A stretch of DNA of 64,000 nt from Acidovorax sp. GW101-3H11 (GTDB taxonomy: Bacteria; Pseudomonadota; Gammaproteobacteria; Burkholderiales; Burkholderiaceae_C): NCBI RefSeq assembly GCF_001633105.1, contig NZ_LUKZ01000003.1, forward strand, positions 352 through 64,351. The letters run 5' to 3'. Below, piece by piece: positions 20,255 to 28,221 of this stretch. The position numbers were made by a program, and so were the translations under genes. The notes beneath the pieces were generated by a model that had not been told where the DNA came from, ran no database searches, and worked only from the letters and a program-made list of their open reading frames with translations. Each line of letters opens with the position of its first letter. The first letter of the stretch is position 1.

Positions 20255-20986
20255 TCAGCTCGTGCCGTCCGGCACGAACACGTAGCCCACGCCCCACACG
20301 GTCTGGATGTAGCGCGGCGCAGCGGCATCCACCTCGACCAGCTTGCGCAGGCGCGAGACCTGCACGTCCAGGCTCCGGTCGAAGGGCTCGAACTCGCGGC
20401 CACGGGCCAGCAGGGCCAGTTTTTCGCGCGACAAGGGCTGACGGGGGTGGCGCACCAGGGCCTTGAGCATGGCGAACTCGCCGGTGGTCAGGGGCAGTTC
20501 CTCGCCATTGCGTTGCAGGGCGCGCGTGCCCAGGTCGAAGGTGAAGGGGCCAAAGGTCACGACCTCGTTGTCGCCCGAAGGCGCGCCGGGAGCTTCCTGC
20601 GCAGGGCGGCGGCGCAGCACGGCGTGGATGCGCGCCAGCAGCTCGCGGGGGTTGAAAGGCTTGCCCAGGTAGTCGTCGGCGCCCACTTCCAGGCCCACGA
20701 TGCGGTCCACGTCTTCGCCTTTGGCGGTGAGCATGATGATGGGCGTGCGGTCATTGGCAGCACGCAGGCGGCGGCAGATGGAGAGGCCGTCTTCGCCAGG
20801 CATCATCAGGTCCAGCACGATGATGTCCACCGTTTCGCGCAGCAGCAGGCGATTCAGCGCCTTGCCGTCTTCGGCGACCATGACTTCAAAGCCCTCTTGT
20901 GTGAGGTAGCGGCGCAGCAGATCGCGGATTCGCGCGTCATCGTCCACCACGAGAACTTTGTCGGTGCGATTGGTTGTTGTGGCCAT
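20255..20986 (-). CDS. ompR: OmpR-family response regulator
   Basis: The 243-residue protein has a receiver domain (VLVVDDDARIRDLLRRYL, phospho-Asp59 in DIIVLDLMMPGEDGL, Lys in YLGKPFNPRELLARI) and a C-terminal winged helix of the OmpR type (RSLDVQVSRLRKLVEVD, then YIQTVWGVGYVFVPDG). It is the first gene of the pair and ends 11 bp before the kinase start. The inovirus repressor gene begins close upstream, so the prophage sits beside this promoter region. Confidence 0.9.
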   Translation of the reverse strand: MATTTNRTDKVLVVDDDARIRDLLRRYLTQEGFEVMVAEDGKALNRLLLRETVDIIVLDLMMPGEDGLSICRRLRAANDRTPIIMLTAKGEDVDRIVGLEVGADDYLGKPFNPRELLARIHAVLRRRPAQEAPGAPSGDNEVVTFGPFTFDLGTRALQRNGEELPLTTGEFAMLKALVRHPRQPLSREKLALLARGREFEPFDRSLDVQVSRLRKLVEVDAAAPRYIQTVWGVGYVFVPDGTS

Positions 20987-21004
20987 GTTGATCCCAAGTC
21001 CAAT

Positions 21005-21080
21005 TTGTAACAGAGCCGATTCTGACCACTTGGAACGCCGAAGTTCGGTTTTTGGGGGCTGGTTTGACCAACTGTTACAA
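21005..21080. other. 9-bp inverted repeat at the prophage left edge
   Basis: TTGTAACAG at 21005-21013 is mirrored by CTGTTACAA at 21072-21080, which overlaps the stop of the phage repressor. The region contains the upstream sequence of the response regulator and the prophage junction. It may be an operator or an attachment remnant. This is not resolvable by eye. Confidence 0.35.
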
Positions 21081-21359
21081 CAATTGCCCGCTTGCTGATT
21101 TGAGTTTTTCGAGCCAGAAAGGTCGTTCTTCCTCGGGTGTTTTTTCGTAGGTCACGTTGACCGCCGCAATGATTTGCATTGCATCGATATGCGCCATGTC
21201 TGCCATTTTTGCGATGGCGATGTCGGGCAGGCGGCGGCGACCTTTCATGTAGTTCGAAAACGTTTTCCCGTCGAGTCCAAGCGATTCGGCCGCGTCTTTG
21301 TCGAATCGAAGGCCGCATCGGTTCTTATAGATTCCAACTATTGATTCAACGGCATTCAT
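21075..21359 (-). CDS. phage helix-turn-helix regulator (DUF3693-like)
   Basis: The 94-residue protein starts MNAVESIVGIYKNRCGLRF and has a helix-turn-helix (FDKDAAESLGLDGKTFSNYM) with a following basic segment KGRRRLPD. It resembles the Cro/DUF3693 type of inovirus regulators. A longer open frame to 22082 is antisense to other phage genes, so I use 21359. It is divergent from the replication genes, with three related inverted-repeat motifs in between, so it is probably the prophage repressor. Confidence 0.8.
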   Translation of the reverse strand: MNAVESIVGIYKNRCGLRFDKDAAESLGLDGKTFSNYMKGRRRLPDIAIAKMADMAHIDAMQIIAAVNVTYEKTPEEERPFWLEKLKSASGQLL

Positions 21360-21382
21360 AGGAATTACTCCATTCAAAAAGT

Positions 21383-21455
21383 CTTCAATATGAAGGATAA
21401 TCTTCAAAACGAAGAAAATAATCTGCGTTTCGCATGAAAAACCTTCGTTGTGAAC
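21383..21455. promoter_or_regulatory. three candidate operators of the phage repressor
   Basis: CTTCAATATGAAG (21383-21395), CTTCAAAACGAAG (21402-21414) and CTTCGTTGTGAAC (21443-21455) fit the pattern CTTCRNNNYGAAS. They lie in the AT-rich gap between the repressor gene and the first rightward phage gene. Confidence 0.55.
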
Positions 21456-21476
21456 TGTACACCCATGGAGCCAGCC

Positions 21477-21872
21477 ATGCCAGCCCTGCAACTGCTTTTG
21501 CCTGAGATTTCGGCCTGCGATGAAGCGGCCAATGAATGTCACCCCGCCGTCTTCGTGGGCGCGCCCACGGCCCAGCTGGCTCTGGTTGGCGGTGCGGGTG
21601 GCACCAGTCCCGACACCGGGAACGAAAAGCGCAAGGGCCGTCGCCCAGTCCACGCCAATGCAGCGGCCCGCAAAGCTGCCTACCGCGCTGAACGCGCCCG
21701 CATCGACTACACCGATGCCCCTCACATCGTTGACAAGCTCCGCGAAACCGCCGCCCAGCTCGATTGCAGCGTGAATGAGTTGCTCCAGTCCATGGTGCGA
21801 TTCGCTGAAACCAATCGCAACTGGAAACAGGTCGGCCTTTACGGCGCCCGTAACAACGGGGTGCTGCAATGA
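21477..21872 (+). CDS. inovirus small protein, possible DNA-binding
   Basis: The 131-residue product starts MPALQLLLPEISACDEAANE. Its C-terminal half is charged and helical (RKAAYRAERARIDYTDAPHI, then LDCSVNELLQSMVRFAETN), reminiscent of a ribbon-helix-helix or other small DNA-binding fold, but this is a guess. I use the ATG at 21477 because GGAG lies 6 nt upstream; ATGs at 21450 and 21465 are also possible. It overlaps the next gene by 4 bp, so it belongs to the phage replication operon. Confidence 0.65.
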   Translation: MPALQLLLPEISACDEAANECHPAVFVGAPTAQLALVGGAGGTSPDTGNEKRKGRRPVHANAAARKAAYRAERARIDYTDAPHIVDKLRETAAQLDCSVNELLQSMVRFAETNRNWKQVGLYGARNNGVLQ

Positions 21873-22084
21873 GTCCCGAAGACAAGCGCGATCTGCAATA
21901 CCGCGCACGCCGCGCCATTTCGGCCCCGGTCCCGCAATCCGTGCGCAACGGCAACTCCCGCAAAGCTGCCGACTACAAAGACTGCTGCGCGGTCGTCGGC
22001 GCATACCTGCGCACCGGCCATCAAGTCGAGCGCGCCCGCCTGCACGTGCTGCGCCTCGAAGGCATGCAGGGGTTGTTGCCATGA
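21869..22084 (+). CDS. inovirus small basic protein
   Basis: A 71-residue basic protein (MSPEDKRDLQYRARRAISAP) with no recognised domain. It overlaps the genes on both sides by ATGA, which supports real translation in a coupled operon. Function unknown. Confidence 0.65.
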   Translation: MSPEDKRDLQYRARRAISAPVPQSVRNGNSRKAADYKDCCAVVGAYLRTGHQVERARLHVLRLEGMQGLLP

Positions 22085-22584
22085 GGCACGTTCTCGATTG
22101 CTTCTCGCGCTGCCCCTGGTGCGGCGCTCTGGGCTTGGACTTTGATGAGAGCCCTTGCCCCTCTGACTACTGCGGCCATGACCCCGCCCTGTGCGCCCCC
22201 CTGTCTTTGGAGACAGCCGGGGACCCGCGCAGCGCGACTAGCGCGGCCCCGCAGGGGTGCGTGGGGCAGGGTATGGGCAGCATGCCCATGTCGCCCTGCG
22301 TGCAACCCGTGCCCGCTGAAAACGCCACCGCCGCTAGCACCACCGCGCAAGGGATCGTTACCCGCATGGGCCAAGACCGGAACGGGCTTGGTGGCGCAGC
22401 CATAGAGCCCGGTCCCGCAGGGATGCGCCCTGCCTGCTCTGGCTTCGACGCTGACTGCGCAGACGCCTGTGCCACGTGCGGCCGTGCACGCAGGCGGAGC
22501 GCGGGCGCGGGCGCCGGGGCGGGGCAGGCGCCGACCATCCCCGATGGTAATCACGGGGATAACCAAAAAGAGGCCACCGAATGA
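22081..22584 (+). CDS. inovirus hypothetical protein, Cys-rich N-terminus
   Basis: A 167-residue protein. The N-terminus has paired cysteines (CFSRCPWCGALGLDFDESPC) that may bind zinc. The rest is Ala/Gly/Pro-rich and looks disordered. It starts in an ATGA overlap with the gene before and ends in an ATGA overlap with rep. Function unknown. The composition is biased enough that I give only moderate confidence. Confidence 0.6.
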   Translation: MRHVLDCFSRCPWCGALGLDFDESPCPSDYCGHDPALCAPLSLETAGDPRSATSAAPQGCVGQGMGSMPMSPCVQPVPAENATAASTTAQGIVTRMGQDRNGLGGAAIEPGPAGMRPACSGFDADCADACATCGRARRRSAGAGAGAGQAPTIPDGNHGDNQKEATE

Positions 22585-23846
22585 CCCGCCCAGCAAACTC
22601 CAAGCTGAACAAGCATTCGAAAACTTGTTCCCTCGTTCTCGAAGGCAATCAAGTAAAGGTCCGTCTGATCGCGGAACGCCTTGAAACCCGTGTTCCAGTT
22701 CATGTTGATTGGCTGCGCTTCACCTGCCAGGTGCGCAACGCCCCAATGCCCTCGCAGGACGTTCTCTTCCCGCCTCCAGTTCGAAGCACGTTAGAGCGTC
22801 CTCTCTCGGCATTCGAAGAAGACCACGGCACCTATGAAGCCCAGCGTTTTGCACGCTTCATGCACAAGCTGCAGCAAGTGCCAGACGCTGACTTCGCCAT
22901 CAGCACCCAGGCAGCAGAACTCGCATTGCGCGTAGTCGAGGCACTCGGCGAAGGCTTCAACGTAGGCCATGAAATCGGCAAGGGTCACGACTTCTACAAA
23001 AGCCGCTGGAGCATTGAGCGCAACGGCGAAGAAGTCGGATGGGTCGGCTTCGGTGCAAGCGGCGACAGTCCACGCCAGCAAGCGCAAAAGCGCACCCTGC
23101 ACGTGAACTTGTACGGCACCGCCTGCACCTTCGCAAAGCCCTCATGGCGCTACGCCATGGCCGACCTGATCGACGAAGTGAAAGGCGTCCTCACGCGCTG
23201 CGACCTCGCCTTGGACTTCTTTGAGGGCATCACGGGCGGCATGGACCGCATCAAGGGCGACTACGAAACTGGCCTCATGGACTCGGGCGGCAAACGCCTC
23301 AAGTGCAACATGGTCGGCGACTGGATGAACGGCAAAGCCCGCAGTTTCTACATCGGATCCAAAGAAGTTGGCAAGCAAACCAACATCTACGAAAAGGGCC
23401 ATCAACTCTTCGGCGACAAAGATGCATCTGGCTGGATGCGTGCAGAGCTGCGCCTCGGCAACAAAGCCCGCGTGCTAGATGCAGACATGCTACGTCGTCC
23501 TGCTGACTTCTTCGCCGAGGCCAGCCCATGGCATGCCTCACTCCTGCGCGAAGCTGACGCAGACATTGAGCTCAACGCCGCAAGCCTCGCATGCAATGGC
23601 CGTCTTGCTGCTGAAACCATCGAAGCCGAAGTAACGCGCAACAAACGTTGGGTGCGTGACGTCGCGGGCCCAAGCCTCGCACTCATGTTCACCCTCATGG
23701 ACGGCGAAGAGTTCGCCGCCATCGTCGAAGGCGCAAGCCTCCCCGGTCGCCTGCGCCGCTTCTCCCGCAACGAAATAGCCCGCGTTTATCAGCGCGCAAC
23801 CAAACGAGTTTTTAAGGGTGCAGACGCTGGCCACGTCAATGCATAA
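22581..23846 (+). CDS. inovirus replication initiation protein Rep
   Basis: The 421-residue protein fits the phage replication initiation factor family (Rep_trans, as in Neisseria and Comamonadaceae inoviruses), which nicks the double-stranded form to start rolling-circle replication. Visible segments include VPVHVDWLRFTCQVRN near the start, LTRCDLALDFFEGI, GDWMNGKARSFYIGSKEVGK with TNIYEKGHQL, and WMRAELRLGNKARVLDADML. It is coupled to the gene before by an ATGA overlap, and the ssDNA-binding protein follows. Confidence 0.9.
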   Translation: MTRPANSKLNKHSKTCSLVLEGNQVKVRLIAERLETRVPVHVDWLRFTCQVRNAPMPSQDVLFPPPVRSTLERPLSAFEEDHGTYEAQRFARFMHKLQQVPDADFAISTQAAELALRVVEALGEGFNVGHEIGKGHDFYKSRWSIERNGEEVGWVGFGASGDSPRQQAQKRTLHVNLYGTACTFAKPSWRYAMADLIDEVKGVLTRCDLALDFFEGITGGMDRIKGDYETGLMDSGGKRLKCNMVGDWMNGKARSFYIGSKEVGKQTNIYEKGHQLFGDKDASGWMRAELRLGNKARVLDADMLRRPADFFAEASPWHASLLREADADIELNAASLACNGRLAAETIEAEVTRNKRWVRDVAGPSLALMFTLMDGEEFAAIVEGASLPGRLRRFSRNEIARVYQRATKRVFKGADAGHVNA

Positions 23847-23874
23847 CCCTCAATCAAGGCCATAGGAAAACATC

Positions 23875-24198
23875 ATGAAGTTTCAATCTGAAGTCATCGT
23901 CCACGGCGTCAAGGAAAGCGAAGGCGTAGTGGAAGGCCGTGCATTCAGCAGCACCACATTCCACTGCGAAGTGGACTTGGCAGAAAACAGTGCAGGCCGT
24001 TCTATCGGTCGCGCCACGCGCCCCTTCAAGCTCGGTGATGCGAAGGAATTCGACAAGTGGGCACACCTCGGCGCATCGCTGCCCATCAAGGCCGTTGCCA
24101 CCTTCGAAATGGCCGCAGCAGCGCAGGACGGAACCAAGATGGTCTTGGTTGATATCCGCCCCGTTGAGCAAGCCAAGCCCGCCGCAAAGGTGCAGTGA
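23875..24198 (+). CDS. inovirus single-stranded DNA-binding protein
   Basis: A 107-residue protein (MKFQSEVIVHGVKESEGVVE) with mostly beta-strand character, directly after rep. Size and position match the inovirus gpV-like ssDNA-binding proteins, which coat nascent plus strands and control the switch to packaging. A GGA-containing site precedes the ATG. It ends in TGATG with the next gene. Confidence 0.82.
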   Translation: MKFQSEVIVHGVKESEGVVEGRAFSSTTFHCEVDLAENSAGRSIGRATRPFKLGDAKEFDKWAHLGASLPIKAVATFEMAAAAQDGTKMVLVDIRPVEQAKPAAKVQ

Positions 24199-24407
24199 TG
24201 TTCTACGTGATCCAGTCGGCAACCACGGGCGCATTCCTCGCCCCCTCGTATGAGGATGGCCAGCCCGAATGGGTCATGTTGCTGCGCGAAGCCGTGGCCG
24301 TCGAAGACCTCGAAACCTGCGCGCAACTCATCGAAGACCACGCCGAGCCCTTCCACCGGCCGCAGGTCGTGGACCTTCGCGAACTGCACCGCTCTGTTGC
24401 CCTCTGA
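24198..24407 (+). CDS. inovirus small protein
   Basis: A 69-residue acidic protein (MFYVIQSATTGAFLAPSYED) coupled to the ssDNA-binding protein gene by TGATG. No recognised domain and no membrane segment. It sits among the small genes before the coat genes. Confidence 0.7.
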   Translation: MFYVIQSATTGAFLAPSYEDGQPEWVMLLREAVAVEDLETCAQLIEDHAEPFHRPQVVDLRELHRSVAL

Positions 24408-24466
24408 GGGCTTCAAGCGGCCACCCCATCAATCGCGATAGATCGCAATACGTTCCCGGAGTGCAA

Positions 24467-24673
24467 ATGGAAATTGACTTCGCATTTTTCGCCCAGCGCG
24501 TGGCCCTTCTCTCGATGGCCTCCGGCTTTCTCGGCGCCGCGCTGTTCTTCGTCACGTTGAACGCGATCAGCCTGATCGGCTCCGGCTTCACGGGCTACCT
24601 TGCCAAGCGCTCGCGCATGAAGCAAGCCCGCGAGCGGGCATCCGCTTTTGCAGTGGTTACCCATCGTGGCTGA
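24467..24673 (+). CDS. inovirus small membrane protein
   Basis: A 68-residue protein with one long hydrophobic stretch (about residues 11-40, containing GFLGAALFFVTLNAISLIG) and a basic C-terminus (KRSRMKQARERASA). A GGAG box lies 8 nt before the ATG at 24467; a GTG at 24461 is an alternative start. Size and position suggest a minor coat or membrane-anchored morphogenesis protein. The end overlaps the next gene. Confidence 0.65.
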   Translation: MEIDFAFFAQRVALLSMASGFLGAALFFVTLNAISLIGSGFTGYLAKRSRMKQARERASAFAVVTHRG

Positions 24674-24872
24674 CCCTGTCGTTATCGACTGCCCCGGCAC
24701 CTGCACGGTGACGGTGCAACACGAAATCACCCTTCCTGTTCTCAATCTGAGTCCAGCCGAAGGGGCAGCAATCAGCGGCGCCATCCTGCTGGTGTGGGCT
24801 GTGGCGTGGGCCTTCCGGGTCCTCATCCAGACCATTAAATCTTCCGATGGAAACCCAACCAATGAGGACTGA
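24666..24872 (+). CDS. inovirus small membrane protein, minor coat candidate
   Basis: A 68-residue product from a GTG at 24666 (VADPVVIDCPGTCTVTVQHE) with one transmembrane segment (SGAILLVWAVAWAFRVLIQT) at about residues 37-56. An ATG at 24648 is in frame but lies inside the previous gene. The gene precedes the major coat protein, the place where inoviruses keep minor coat proteins. Two cysteines occur in the N-terminal part. Confidence 0.65.
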   Translation: MADPVVIDCPGTCTVTVQHEITLPVLNLSPAEGAAISGAILLVWAVAWAFRVLIQTIKSSDGNPTNED

Positions 24873-24875
24873 AAA

Positions 24876-25094
24876 ATGAACCGCTTCAACACCCAAACCC
24901 GCAAGTTCGCAGCCCTGGCTGCAGCCGGTGCGCTCGCCCTGGCAACCAACGCCGCACACGCCGCCATCGACGTGACCAGCGTGGTCGCTGAGATCGACGA
25001 CACCATCGCCCCCATTGGCCTGATCGGCGCTGCCGTGCTGCTGGTCGTGGTGGCCGTCGCCGCCTTCAAGTGGGTGCGCCGCGCTATCTCCTAA
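24876..25094 (+). CDS. inovirus major coat protein (pVIII-like)
   Basis: A 72-residue precursor. Residues 1-29 form a signal peptide ending NAAHA. The mature chain of 43 residues has an acidic N-terminus (AIDVTSVVAEIDDTIAPIG), a hydrophobic core (LIGAAVLLVVVAVAAF) and a basic end (KWVRRAIS). This is the layout of pVIII-type coat proteins, which line up along the virion with the basic end facing the DNA. Several upstream genes are similar small membrane proteins. Confidence 0.92.
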   Translation: MNRFNTQTRKFAALAAAGALALATNAAHAAIDVTSVVAEIDDTIAPIGLIGAAVLLVVVAVAAFKWVRRAIS

Positions 25095-25177
25095 GCGCCC
25101 GCTGCATGTGCTCCCTGACCGGCCGGCAGGGGCCTTGCAAAAGCGTGCACCTCGCGCGCTTCTTCAAGGTGCAAAAC

Positions 25178-25237
25178 ATGGGCCTATTTGTCATCATCGC
25201 AATCTTGGGGGCTGCATGGCTCATCTTCTCCGCCTAG
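25178..25237 (+). CDS. candidate 19-residue hydrophobic peptide (pVII/pIX-like)
   Basis: MGLFVIIAILGAAWLIFSA is encoded from the ATG at 25178 with AAGG 8 nt upstream. It overlaps the adhesin start by 22 bp. The frame also opens at an ATG at 25106, which would give 43 residues with a basic head. The place between coat protein and adhesin and the single membrane segment recall the small end-cap proteins pVII and pIX of Ff phages. Too short to be sure. Confidence 0.45.
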   Translation: MGLFVIIAILGAAWLIFSA

Positions 25238-26745
25238 CCCTCATCCTCGTATGCCTGCTGGGCTTCAATGCGGCCCATGCGGCGTTTCCTCCAACGCCGT
25301 CCGGTTACACGGGTTCCTCACCATACTCAAGCCCCGGCACTGCATCCGCATCCAGTCCGGGCGGCGTTTGTGTAGCTCTCAATGCGGCGCGCATCTACCC
25401 GGACTGGTCGATCAACCATGTACCTTACAGTGGCTGGCCCTATGGTGGATGTGAGGCGAAGGATGGTTCTAGCGCTGTTGTGTCTACCGTTGAGATAACG
25501 GCTACGGGCCTTTCTTGTCCTGCGGGTGCAGAGCTTAGCGGCGGCTCCTGCGGCTGTTTCGCGGGGCTAACTGAGTGGATGGGGCAATGCAAAACCCCAT
25601 GCGCTGCGGGTGAGGTTAGGGATGGGACTGGCGTTTGTCGGATTCCTTGCCCTGAAGGGCAGCATGAGGAAGGCGGCGCCTGTGTTCCCGACAACTGCAA
25701 GCCGAATGAGACACGGGTGAACGGCGTTTGCGTCCCTGAGCCTCCCTGTCCCGCTGGGCAAACTCGTGTCAACGGTAAATGCAAGGATTCCGGTTGCCCT
25801 AAGGCTGGCACTCTTGCGGGTGAATACATGGTTTCGTCCACCACGCCCACGGCGATGTGTGAGGGCGGTTGCACGGTTTCCATTGCTAGCTTTCTCACTG
25901 CATACCAGGGCGGCAAAGCCGTTAGCGTGGTGGGCATTGGTTACTACACGGGCGGCGTTTGTACGGCTCCGCCTACGTCTCCTGACCCGGATGGCGGTGG
26001 CGGTGGTGGCACTGGTGGGGGCACTGGTGGCACTGGTGGGGGCACTGGCGGCACGGGTGGCACTGGCGGTTCCGGTGGTGGGACGGGTGGCGGTACTGGT
26101 GGCAGCGGCAATAACGACACCCCTCCTGAAAAATGCCCCAACGGTGATTGCACTGGTACGGGTGGTGACGGCCCCCCTGGTGAAGACCCGCCTAGCGATG
26201 GTGAGTGCCCGCCTGGTACGTACAAAAGCGGCGGAAAGTGCTACCCGAATAGCCCTCCTGACCAGCCGCCGAACAACGATGGAGCCTGCCCTCCGGGTTA
26301 CGCTAAGGTCGGCGACAAGTGCGTCCCCTACAAACCTGACGAGGACGAAGAGGACAAACCCAGCACCTTCGGCGGTGCGTGTGGCGGCTTCGTGTGTGAA
26401 GGCGACGCCATCCAGTGCGCCATAGCCAGGGAGCAGCATCAGCGCGCATGCAAGCTCTTTGATGACGAGTCCGCAGAGTCCAAGCTCTACAACGACAACA
26501 AAGGCAAGGAGGGCAAGCAGACCAACGACCTCCCAGGAAACGACACCGTCAGCCTCCTTGGCCGTATCAACATGAATGATCTATTCGGCGGCGGCGGTCA
26601 ATGCACCAATGATGTGACGGTGGTCGTCATGGGCCAGTCCATCACGCTGCCCTTTACGAAGATTTGCCCGGCGATTGCGGTCATCGGAAACATCATGGTC
26701 GCGGTGTCCCTGCTGCTGGCCGCGCGCATTCTCACGAGGGGTTAA
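25216..26745 (+). CDS. inovirus adsorption protein (TspB/pIII-like)
   Basis: A 509-residue secreted protein. It has a signal peptide (MAHLLRLALILVCLLGFNAA), several Cys-rich modules of the form CPAGQTRVNGKC, a Gly/Thr linker at about residues 259-300, further Cys-rich parts, and a C-terminal membrane anchor (ICPAIAVIGNIMVAVSLLLA). This matches TspB-type proteins of Neisseria and Comamonadaceae inoviruses, which occupy the pIII position and are thought to bind the host receptor. I start at 25216 before the signal peptide; the frame is open to 25108. The DUF2523 gene follows 2 bp later. Confidence 0.88.
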   Translation: MAHLLRLALILVCLLGFNAAHAAFPPTPSGYTGSSPYSSPGTASASSPGGVCVALNAARIYPDWSINHVPYSGWPYGGCEAKDGSSAVVSTVEITATGLSCPAGAELSGGSCGCFAGLTEWMGQCKTPCAAGEVRDGTGVCRIPCPEGQHEEGGACVPDNCKPNETRVNGVCVPEPPCPAGQTRVNGKCKDSGCPKAGTLAGEYMVSSTTPTAMCEGGCTVSIASFLTAYQGGKAVSVVGIGYYTGGVCTAPPTSPDPDGGGGGGTGGGTGGTGGGTGGTGGTGGSGGGTGGGTGGSGNNDTPPEKCPNGDCTGTGGDGPPGEDPPSDGECPPGTYKSGGKCYPNSPPDQPPNNDGACPPGYAKVGDKCVPYKPDEDEEDKPSTFGGACGGFVCEGDAIQCAIAREQHQRACKLFDDESAESKLYNDNKGKEGKQTNDLPGNDTVSLLGRINMNDLFGGGGQCTNDVTVVVMGQSITLPFTKICPAIAVIGNIMVAVSLLLAARILTRG

Positions 26746-26747
26746 AG

Positions 26748-27047
26748 ATGCCTGTATTCATCGCTGCCATCGGCGGCATGCTCATCAATCTGGTGGGGAC
26801 TCTGGTGGGCCGCGTGCTCATCGCCCTTGGCATGTCTGTCATCACCTATACCGGCATGTCGGCCACCCTGGACATGCTCACCTCTCAAGCTGTCAGCAGC
26901 TTCACTGCGTTGCCCCCCGAAGTCTTCTCCATGCTCGCCGCCATGCGCGTTGGCGTGGCTATCAGCATCGTGACCAGCGCAATCGCTGCGCGCATGCTGC
27001 TCGATGGCCTGCAGAGCGACACCTTCAAGCGCTGGGCGCTCAAGTAG
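26748..27047 (+). CDS. DUF2523 inovirus membrane protein (pVI-like)
   Basis: A 99-residue hydrophobic protein (MPVFIAAIGGMLINLVGTLV) with about three membrane segments, fitting DUF2523. These lie between the adhesin and Zot genes in inoviruses and take the place of pVI. It starts 2 bp after the adhesin stop and ends 3 bp before zot, so the three are one operon. Confidence 0.88.
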   Translation: MPVFIAAIGGMLINLVGTLVGRVLIALGMSVITYTGMSATLDMLTSQAVSSFTALPPEVFSMLAAMRVGVAISIVTSAIAARMLLDGLQSDTFKRWALK

Positions 27048-27050
27048 GCC

Positions 27051-28205
27051 ATGCTGCACATCATCACGGGCGCAAACGGCGCCGGAAAGACCCTGAACAC
27101 CCTCAAGTGGGTGCGAGAACGCCAGCTCAAAGAAAACCGCCCTGTCTGCCATAACGGGCGCTTTGAACCCACACCGGGCGGCGAGTTGGACGGCTGGAAA
27201 AAGATTGACTTCAAAGACTGGCAGGCAGAGCCAGACGGCACGATCTTCCTGATCGACGAAGCCCATAACGACCTGCCCAACCGCCCAGCAGGCGCGGCCG
27301 TGCCCGATGCCGTCAAGATGCTGGCAGAGCACCGCAGACGCGGCTTTGACTTCTACTTGGTCACACAGCACCCCCAAAACCTTGATAGCTTCGTGCGCCG
27401 CCTCGTCGGCCCGCCTGGATGGCATCGCCACCTAAAACGCTCCTTCGGCGTCGATATGGTCAGCGTGTTGGAGTGGGCCGCAGTCAACCCCAACTGCGAG
27501 AAAGACGGCAGCGGCAAAACCGGCACCGTCACCATGCAGGCGTACCCCAAGGAGGTGTACGGCTGGTACAAATCCGCAAGCCTGCACACCGGCAAAAAAC
27601 GCATTCCCGCAAAGGTCTGGGTGTTCGTCGCGTGCCTGCTGCTCATCCCCCTGCTCATCTGGTTTGCAAGCTCCAAGCTCCTCGCCAAAACCGAAGCCAA
27701 AGCCGCAGCGAAACCCGCCACGCAGGCCGGTGCAGCACCCCAGATGCCGGGGCTTCAAAAGCTGACCGCTGATCAGTACATAGAGCAGCGATCAGCGCGC
27801 CTGAAAGACTTTCCCCACACCGCCCCGGCCTATGATGAAGTGACCCGCCCCACGGTCGCCCCATACCCCGCCGCATGCGTCCAGATGGGCAAAACCTGCA
27901 AGTGCTACACGCAGCAGGCGACACTGCTTCAGGTGAGCGGCCCCGTTTGCCTTCAGATCGTCGCGCAGGGCTTCTTTGTGGACTGGCAGCAGGCCACCCC
28001 CCAGCAGATGCCAGGGCAGCTCCCGCAGGCCCAGCAGCACCCTGGCGCCGCGCTTGTGCAAGCGTCCCAGCAGCCCCAACCGCCCCAGGTGCGAACGGTC
28101 CCGCCGCCCATGCCAGCGGCCAAGCCTGAGCCCATCAAAACCACGTCCGAATGGGCGCAGGGCCTCGCCGCGCGCAATGCGCAGGTGCGGTCAAGCTTGC
28201 AGTGA
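27051..28205 (+). CDS. Zot-domain phage assembly ATPase (pI-like)
   Basis: The 384-residue protein has Walker A ITGANGAGKT at residues 6-15, Walker B TIFLIDEAHN, and a transmembrane segment at 189-206 (VWVFVACLLLIPLLIW). A Gln/Pro-rich periplasmic tail follows. This is the zonular-occludens-toxin family, the inner-membrane motor that exports virions during assembly. It is the last core phage gene. No own secretin (pIV) gene is seen, so a host secretin would be needed, as in CTXphi-like phages. Confidence 0.93.
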   Translation: MLHIITGANGAGKTLNTLKWVRERQLKENRPVCHNGRFEPTPGGELDGWKKIDFKDWQAEPDGTIFLIDEAHNDLPNRPAGAAVPDAVKMLAEHRRRGFDFYLVTQHPQNLDSFVRRLVGPPGWHRHLKRSFGVDMVSVLEWAAVNPNCEKDGSGKTGTVTMQAYPKEVYGWYKSASLHTGKKRIPAKVWVFVACLLLIPLLIWFASSKLLAKTEAKAAAKPATQAGAAPQMPGLQKLTADQYIEQRSARLKDFPHTAPAYDEVTRPTVAPYPAACVQMGKTCKCYTQQATLLQVSGPVCLQIVAQGFFVDWQQATPQQMPGQLPQAQQHPGAALVQASQQPQPPQVRTVPPPMPAAKPEPIKTTSEWAQGLAARNAQVRSSLQ

Positions 28206-28221
28206 GTTGTGTAGCGTCTTC

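Noticed and set aside
21074-21093. Possible phage att pair with 29495-29515 (both contain AACAA and TTGCCCG)
   Set aside because: The match is short, gapped and lies partly inside the repressor gene.
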